64,000 bases of DNA from Cheilinus undulatus (Eukaryota; Chordata; Actinopteri; Labriformes; Labridae): contig NC_054865.1 of assembly GCF_018320785.1 (NCBI RefSeq), forward strand, positions 13,117,579-13,181,578, in the 5' to 3' direction. The position numbers and the translations under genes are program-made. Below are positions 57,700 through 64,000 of the stretch, piece after piece. The notes under the pieces are model-generated. The model was not told where the DNA came from. It saw only the letters and a list, made by a program, of their open reading frames with translations, and did not search any database. How positions within the stretch are numbered: the first letter of the stretch is position 1; every line of letters begins with the position of its first letter.

Positions 57700-58390
57700 T
57701 TTATTCATTATTATTGGAATTTTTTAGATAATTGTCCAGAATGTCCATTAAAGTCTATGTTATTTGATTGAAATGTTGGAAGGATTCACTGTTAGGATTT
57801 TTGAGGAATATACTTGGAATTTTACACGTATTTTCATGGAAATATCAGGGATATGTTTGTATATTTTGTAGGGTCTAGGGAAATTTGCTTTGAATTTTTT
57901 GGCATTTTCACTGAAGTTTGATAAATTTGTTTAGCTGATAAGGAACAATTTCATGGAAATATTTGGGCATTTTCATGGAAATGTAAGATATATTTGTAAA
58001 ATTTTGGGAATTTGACTGTGATTTTTGAGGATGCCAGTTGTTCTTTGAAACGGCAAAAAATATTAATGGAAATTTCAGGGGATTTGTTTGGATTTTTTTT
58101 CTGACATTTTCATTGAATTTTGGGTAATGTATATGTAAATTTATGGGAATTTCTGAGACTTTTTTGGGAGGATTTTCCTTGATATTTGAAGTATTTTCTT
58201 TGAATTTTTCAGGAATTCACATGGACTTTTTGGGGAACTTTTTAATGATATATTCAGGCCTTATTATAATGTTTCACTGAAACATTTTGGGAAATATTTA
58301 AAAAAAATGGGGTACTTTTTATGGGATACGTTAAAATATGTTTAAGAATATTCAGAAAATTTTAGGGTGTGGATTTTGGAAAAGAAAATT
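57700..58390. repeat. Degenerate AT-rich tandem repeat
   Basis: Repeated, imperfect use of words such as TTTTCATGGAAAT, GGGATATGTTTG and TTGGAATTTTT at irregular spacing of about 35-45 bp. Best explained as an old minisatellite. No coding potential. Confidence 0.5.
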
Positions 58391-58469
58391 TCCAAGAAAT
58401 TCCTGTCTAAAGACAAACGCATTCCAAACAAAAGCTGAGGTCTCAGGTGCAGCCCGCTGCTGTCACTCT

Positions 58470-58995
58470 GACTGAGCCTCAGAGATCCTGTGTGGAGATG
58501 GGACAAAGTTCCAGAATGACAACCATCACTGCAGCCTTCCAGTGATCTGACTTTATGGTACAGTGGCTAGATTGAAGCCTCTCCTCAGTCCAAAACGCAC
58601 AAAAGCCCCCTTTGAGTTTGTAAAAAACTCCACATAAAAAGCCAAGTGGTGATATACATTGTCAGCTGTGAGTCCCTCCATAGAGAGGTGTCTGCCTTTC
58701 CAAATCTGCCAATCAATTTAACTTACCACAGGTAGACTCCAATCAATGGTTGACAAAGATCAAGAGAAATGAGAGGAACCTAAGTGAAATTTTAGTGTTG
58801 TTGCAAAGGGTCTAAATACTTATGTAAATGTGATGTTTCCTTTTTAAAAATAAATAAATTAGCGTACATTTCTGTTAAATTCTGTTTCCACATTATGGGG
58901 ACTCAGCATAGACTAATGAAGAAAAAATGATTATTTGACTGTAGCAGCAGGCTGCAACATAAAATTGAAAGAATAAAAGGTGTCTGAATACTTTT
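58470..58995. repeat. Tc1-type transposon fragment, strongly decayed
   Basis: Blocks GGGTCTAAATACTTATGTAA (58809-58828) and AAAAGGTGTCTGAATACTTT (58976-58995) match terminal sequences of common fish Tc1-like repeats, and 58440-58530 keeps a degraded transposase-like stretch. The ends cannot be fixed. Confidence 0.5.
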
Positions 58996-59359
58996 TAAAT
59001 CCACGGCATGAGGAAACTAAGCCTTTATTTTGGTAATTTTTTTTTAGAAAAAATCTGTTGCGTTTGGCATATGAACTGACATTTTAAGGGTTGAATTAAT
59101 TAGGATAATTAAATGGCACAGTTAAAATCGGCCTGCAAGATCATATCATATGTTTTTATTATAACTGGCCCTCCGGTATGAGGTCTGCAGGTTTCCTCCA
59201 GTATAAAAATGTAAACTTAACCATGTTTATTCAAAATATCCTTGTTCAAGCATAAAAAAATAGGAAACAATAAGAATAATTAGATAAAAGTCAGGATGTG
59301 GAAAAGAACTTAATTTTTGTTTTCATTTAATATTTCCAATTTTGCGTTGCCCAGTTATG

Positions 59360-59840
59360 ACTTAAACTTATGATTTTGGTTTTTATCTCATATTTTGACC
59401 TTTTAGATTCAAAGTTTTAAATTTCAAGTCATGTCTTGACATTTTAACTCATAATTTCGAATTTAATCTCATGTTTTCACCTTTTAAACTTCTAACTTTG
59501 AATTTTAGACTCACAATTTCATATTTTAGCTCATATTTTGACCTTTTAAGGCCATTGTATTGTCATCTCACATTTTAACCTTTAAAACTCATGACTTCGA
59601 ATTTTATCCCATTATTTTAACCTTGTGATTTCAAATGATATCTTGTATTTGACATTTGAACTTATAATTAAACACATAATTTAGAATTTTGTCTTTTAAA
59701 ATCACAATTTTTAATTTAATCTCATAATTTGACCTGTAAAGCTTTTTCCAGACATTATTTTTACTTTTTATTTTATGTTGACCTTTTGAACTTATAGGTT
59801 TGACTTTAGTCTTAGCTTTTGAGCCTCTTAACTTATTCTT
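59360..59840. repeat. Degenerate tandem repeat of about 40 bp
   Basis: The words TTTTGACCTTTTAAACTCAT, AATTTCGAATTTTA and ATCTCATATTTT recur about ten times in the same order with variable spacing. AT-rich and non-coding. Confidence 0.6.
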
Positions 59841-60159
59841 TCGACTTTTTTTAAATCTCTGAATCATTAACATCAGTTCTACATTTTTTTCCCCCATAAT
59901 TCACCACTGGTGAAAATGAGGTTGACAGTTTATGGTTAAATGTTGACCCTGTTGGCTTTCAGGTTAGACCTAAATTCAGAATCCAGCCTCTGCCCTGATT
60001 GAGTTCTACACCCCTGCCTTAGGCACTGAGAACAATAAAGGTAAACCAAGGGTACCCTGGTGTACCTAATAAACTGGTACTCCTTCGCTGTCTGCTGGCA
60101 TTTCTTTGAGTACAGTAAGTTCTGTAAACTGCGTCTCCCGTCGTTCCTTGCGTCATTTT

Positions 60160-60345
60160 GTCAACATGGCGCCTGTCTGCCGGACAAAAGGCGAAGCTGT
60201 CTGACGGAGGATTGAAACCCAATTAGAAACAGAGGAGACATTTTGGGAAAACTGTAAGTGTCCGTGTGTCCCGGTGGTCCAAGGCTGTAGATATATGGTC
60301 AAATAAACACCAGTGGAGGCTCGTTGACTGGAATATTAAGGTAAG
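60160..60345 (+). promoter_or_regulatory. Possible promoter and untranslated first exon of a downstream plus-strand gene
   Basis: Around 60120-60350 the DNA is less AT-rich and contains CpGs (GGCGCCTGTCTGCCGG around 60169-60184), a change from the flanking repeat-rich sequence. Two good donors follow, CTGTAAGTG (60251-60259) and AAGGTAAGTT (60339-60348). No start codon with a useful frame precedes them, which suits a 5' UTR exon. The gene would lie beyond the window; I cannot name it. Confidence 0.35.
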
Positions 60346-60349
60346 TTGA

Positions 60350-61730
60350 GTCCTGCAGTTGCTGCCTTTTAACGATCCTGCTAGCCTGATACATTTCCTT
60401 TTCTCTGTGTGGTGATAACTGAAAACTCCTCAAAAATTTCAGCACGCTGCGGTGAAATACTTGTCGGTTAAGGTTCACGTTAGCTTTACTGTTACTGTCT
60501 TTGCTGTCTGAATAATACAGAGGCAGCGTTTAGTTCGGCATTCTCCTAGTTAACCAAGAGACACTTAATCAAACACAACGTCAACTTTTCCACTTTATGT
60601 ACAAGGCTTTGAACCACGGAGGGCTGTGTGCTTCACCTATATGTTGTAAATGACAGGCAAAGCTATCAAACATACTCATTTTGTTTCGCTTTGGACGGGT
60701 TATTTGTAAAGAAATACACGCCGAATTGAAGCTATTCTCTTCCATGTCATGTAAAACTTACAAGACAGCAACTGTCGTGCATGTCCGTCTCCCGAGATGC
60801 AAGAAAATCTTAACATGTGCTTTTTTCCAACGAGATTTGGCGTGATCAGATTAAGGGCTCGCTTTTGGCGGGGCTATCTTTATATTTTGTATTACTACAG
60901 GAAAGTCTCTGGGTTTATGAGCCAGCTGTTTCTGTTTTAGTAAAGTTTTGACTTCCAAGGGTAGTTAAAAAGTTGCCAGCAGTAATTAAAGGACTTTGTC
61001 TGTGTGCTCCGCTGGCTCATGTCTGCTGCAGGCATATAGTTTATATGCCACGACGTCTGGTAAGGATCATAGGCAGGTCACTGGGTTCGAGGATGTGAAA
61101 ACAGTTTATATAGAAGCTTTCATTTTTGAGGACAGAAAACATGAATTGAATCTGGAAAAAACAGGTGTAGCATGGTGTGTAGTTCGTCCATCTCCAGCCT
61201 GCAGACACTTCTTGATATTTTACAGTAATCCTCAAGGGAAAAGGTCAGAAGCCAATTTTAGATACAAAGCAGCACCTGCAGCGTGCAAGCAGTCTGTCCG
61301 CCTCAAGGACACATCAGGATTGTCTTATCTCCCTCTTAAATCATCACTTTTAAGTCTAACGGTATTATGCTGGCTGTGTCTATTTTTATGACTATTTTCC
61401 TACCCCTAACATTGTCCTACTGCTGTTACTGCTTTGCAGACATCTTCAGGAGCTGAGATGTGCCAGTCAGCACTATTTGATTACTAGTCCCTCTATCACT
61501 ACTTGCACACATACTGTATTCCTGCAGAGTCACATAATCATGCACACTCACACAACATACAGCACAGCTAATGCCAGGATCATATCTTTCAAACCTTTTG
61601 ACATTAGTTAAAGAAAAGTGCAACACATAATTTTTTTGTATTTTGGTTTTACAAAAACTAGTGGCTATATTGTTGAGGATATTATTACATTGCCCTTGAG
61701 GCACCAATGATATCGCCTGAATATCTTATT
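60350..61730. other. No gene recognised
   Basis: If the first exon at 60160-60345 is real, this is intron. One open frame of 131 codons (60996-61391) has no recognisable domain and no splice or codon evidence. No repeat with clear ends. Confidence 0.4.
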
Positions 61731-61732
61731 TA

Positions 61733-63369
61733 CACACGTGGACAAAATTGTTGGTACCCCTCTGTTAATGAAAGAAAAACCCACAATGGTCACAGAAATA
61801 ACTTGAATCTGACAAAAGTTATAATAAATAAAAATTCAATGAAAATTAAACCAATGAAAATTCAGACATTGCTTTTATAATTGTGGTTCAACAGAATTAT
61901 TAAAAAAAAAAAAACTCATGAAACAGGCCTGGACAAAAATGATGGTACCCCTAGAAAAGACTGAAAATAATGTGACCATAGGGACATGTTCAACCAAGGT
62001 GTGTCCTCTAATTAGCATCACAGGTGTCTACAAACTTGTAATCAGTCAGTCGCCCTATTTAAAGGGTGACAAGTAGTCACCGTGCTGTTTGGTGACGTGG
62101 TGTGTACCACACTAAACATGGACCAGAGGAAGCGAAGGAGAGAGTTGTCTCAGGAGATTAGAAAGAAAATTACAGACAAGCATGTTAAAGGTAAAGGCTA
62201 TAAGACCATCTCCAAGCAGCTTGATGTTCCTGTGACTACAGTTGCACATGTTATTCAGAAATTTAAGATCCACGGTACTGTAGCCAACCTCCCTGGACGT
62301 GGCCGCGGGAGGAAAATTGATCACAAATCGAAGAGACGGATAATACGAATGGTAACAAAAGAGCCCAGAACAACCTCCAAAGACATTAAAGGTGAACTCC
62401 AAGTTCAAGGTACATCAGTGTCAGATCGCACCATCCGTCATTGTTTGAGCCAAAGTGGACTTCATGGGGAACGACCAAGGAGGACACCACTGTTGAAAAC
62501 AAATCATAAAAAAAGCGAGACTGGAATTTGCCAAACTGCATGTTGACAAGCCACAAAGCTTCTGGGAGAATGTCCTATGGACAGACGAGACAAAACTGGA
62601 AGTTTTTGGCAAGGCTCATCAGCTCTATGTTCACAGATGCAAAAATGAAGCACACAAAGAAAAGAACACTGTCCCTACTGTGAAAACATGGAGGAGGCTC
62701 TGTTATGTTCTGAGGCTGCTTTGCTGCATCTGGCACAGGGTGTCTTGAATCTGTGCAGGGTACAATGAAATCTCAAGACTATCAAGGTATTCTAGAGAGA
62801 AATGTGAAGCCCAGTGTCAGAAAGCTTGGTCTCAGTCGCAGGTCATGGGTCTTGCAACAGGATAATGAACCAAAACACACAGCTAAAAACACCCAAGAAT
62901 GGCTAAGAGCAAAACATTGGACTATTCTGAAGTGGCCTTCTATGAGCCCTGATCTAAATCCTATTGAACATCTGTGGAAGGAGCTGAAACATGGCGTCTG
63001 GAGAAGGCACCCTTCAAACCTGAGACAACTGGAGCAGTTTGCTCATGAGGAGTGGGCCAAAATACCTGCTGAGAGGTGCAGAAGTCTCATTGAAAGTTAC
63101 AGAAATCGTTTGATGCAGTGATTGCCTCAAAAGGTTGTGCAACAAGATATTAAGTTAAGGGTACCATCATTTTGTCCAGGCCTGTTTCATGAGTTTGTTT
63201 TTTAAAATAATTCTGTTGAACCACAGTTCAAAAGCAATGTCTGATTTTCATTGGTTAATTTTCATTGAATTTTTTTATTATCACTTTTGTCAGATTCAGG
63301 TTATTTCTGTGACCATTGTGGGTTTTTCTTTCATTAACAGAGGGGTACCAACAATTTTGTCCACGTGTG
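61733..63369 (+). mobile_element. Nearly full-length Tc1 transposon with IR/DR ends, frameshifted
   Basis: The inverted ends CACACGTGGACAAAATTGTT and AACAATTTTGTCCACGTGTG are bordered by TA (61731-61732, 63370-63371). Inner repeats at about 61928 (CTGGACAAAAATGATGGTAC) and 63159 (GTACCATCATTTTGTCCAG) complete an IR/DR arrangement with arms of about 220 bp. The transposase starts near MDQRKRRRELSQEI (62118) with paired helix-turn-helix, then the GRGRGRKI AT-hook-like motif between the DNA-binding and catalytic parts. It loses frame in the A-run near 62508 and again near 62690. The C-terminal half keeps VLQQDNEPKHTA and SPDLNPIEHLW of the DDE domain. Length 1,637 bp is normal for the family. 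Confidence 0.9.
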
Positions 63370-63371
63370 TA

Positions 63372-64000
63372 TGTCTGCAAGATTTATCTGCTCATACATG
63401 TACTTGAAGGCTGATCCGTCTGATAAGGTGTGCTCTGTAGAAACGTTGTATATTGTCCCAACTAAGATAGTAAGATATCTGATCATTTTCATAGGGCAGA
63501 AAAAAGAAGTTCTGATTCCCTCCTTATCAAATCAAGCTGACACTGTGCATGTTAAAGCAATTATGTTACACCTTTTCAGTGTTGGTCAGCTAACTTAGCA
63601 GATGACTAGATCACCCCACTTTCCAAAACTGGCACAAGGTTTCCACTTCCAACATAGCCTTAAAATGCTGGAATAAGTCTTAAATCAGAATTTTAGAAAG
63701 GTATGATTTTTTAAAGTCATCAATTAGATTTTTGGATGGGTCATAAAAGTCTTTCTTGTTGTTGTTAGATGCATGACATTTTAGATGGTCCTTTAAATGA
63801 GCTCTAGTTGAGTGTTTAATCTGCCCTCTGTAGAACATGTGATTTTTACAATCTTTTTTTGTGGATTTGCTCATTCATATGACAATTTACAGTATTCATG
63901 GCAGCTTATTACATTTGCATGAATAAGAGAGAAGAACAAGATAAGGAAATATATGTTCAATGAAACAGAAAAACAGTGGGATCACCATTATAAGGCAATT
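63372..64000. other. No feature recognised at the right edge
   Basis: AT-rich sequence without supported exon or repeat boundary. Confidence 0.4.

Noticed and set aside
60996-61391. 131-codon open frame
   Set aside because: No domain, no start context or splice evidence, ordinary composition; likely chance.

Overview
The window is from a ray-finned fish, probably a percomorph teleost. The evidence is split genes with GT..AG introns, vertebrate-type protein sequences, and introns and intergenic DNA packed with Tc1/mariner, hAT-like, Harbinger-like, LINE and tRNA-SINE sequences. The clade is an inference; only the vertebrate nature is firm.

Two genes could be rebuilt completely from their splice sites. 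The first is eprs1, the bifunctional glutamyl-prolyl-tRNA synthetase, on the minus strand (ATG at 34556, stop at 2498). It has 35 coding exons summing to 4,980 nt, which is exactly 1,660 codons (1,659 residues). In order it carries a GST-like N-terminus, a class I GluRS core, five WHEP helix-turn-helix repeats and a class II ProRS with its C-terminal domain. The second is tdp1, tyrosyl-DNA phosphodiesterase 1, on the plus strand (42172 to 56083). It has 15 coding exons summing to 1,875 nt (624 residues) and both HxK catalytic motifs. Between them, on the plus strand, lies a five-exon gene (37072 to 39317, 299 residues) that I do not recognise. It is preceded by a CCAAT box and a good RFX X-box, which suggests a ciliary gene.

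Layout: 1-2497, 3' flank and 3' UTR of eprs1 with dispersed repeats; 2498-34556, eprs1, including a 7.4-kb intron 12 and a 5.2-kb intron 1 loaded with repeats; 34557-37071, eprs1 promoter followed by a Tc1 copy disrupted by a second element; 37072-39405, the unknown gene; 39406-42171, intergenic DNA with a TIR element; 42172-56224, tdp1, whose introns hold several Tc1 copies, one nested in another; 56225-60160, AT-rich intergenic DNA with degenerate tandem repeats and a SINE; about 60160-60345, a possible 5' untranslated exon of a plus-strand gene that continues out of the window; 61733-63369, a nearly complete but frameshifted Tc1 element with the IR/DR layout.

The genes do not form a pathway: eprs1 serves translation, tdp1 repairs topoisomerase I-DNA adducts, and the middle gene is unknown. 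The observations most worth a second look are the unknown X-box gene; a mobile element carrying a 23-codon mini-exon that resembles the start of a RecQ-type helicase; a CpG-rich 42-bp tandem repeat inside a small TIR element; and a Cys-to-Ser change at the expected fourth zinc ligand of the ProRS C-terminal domain.
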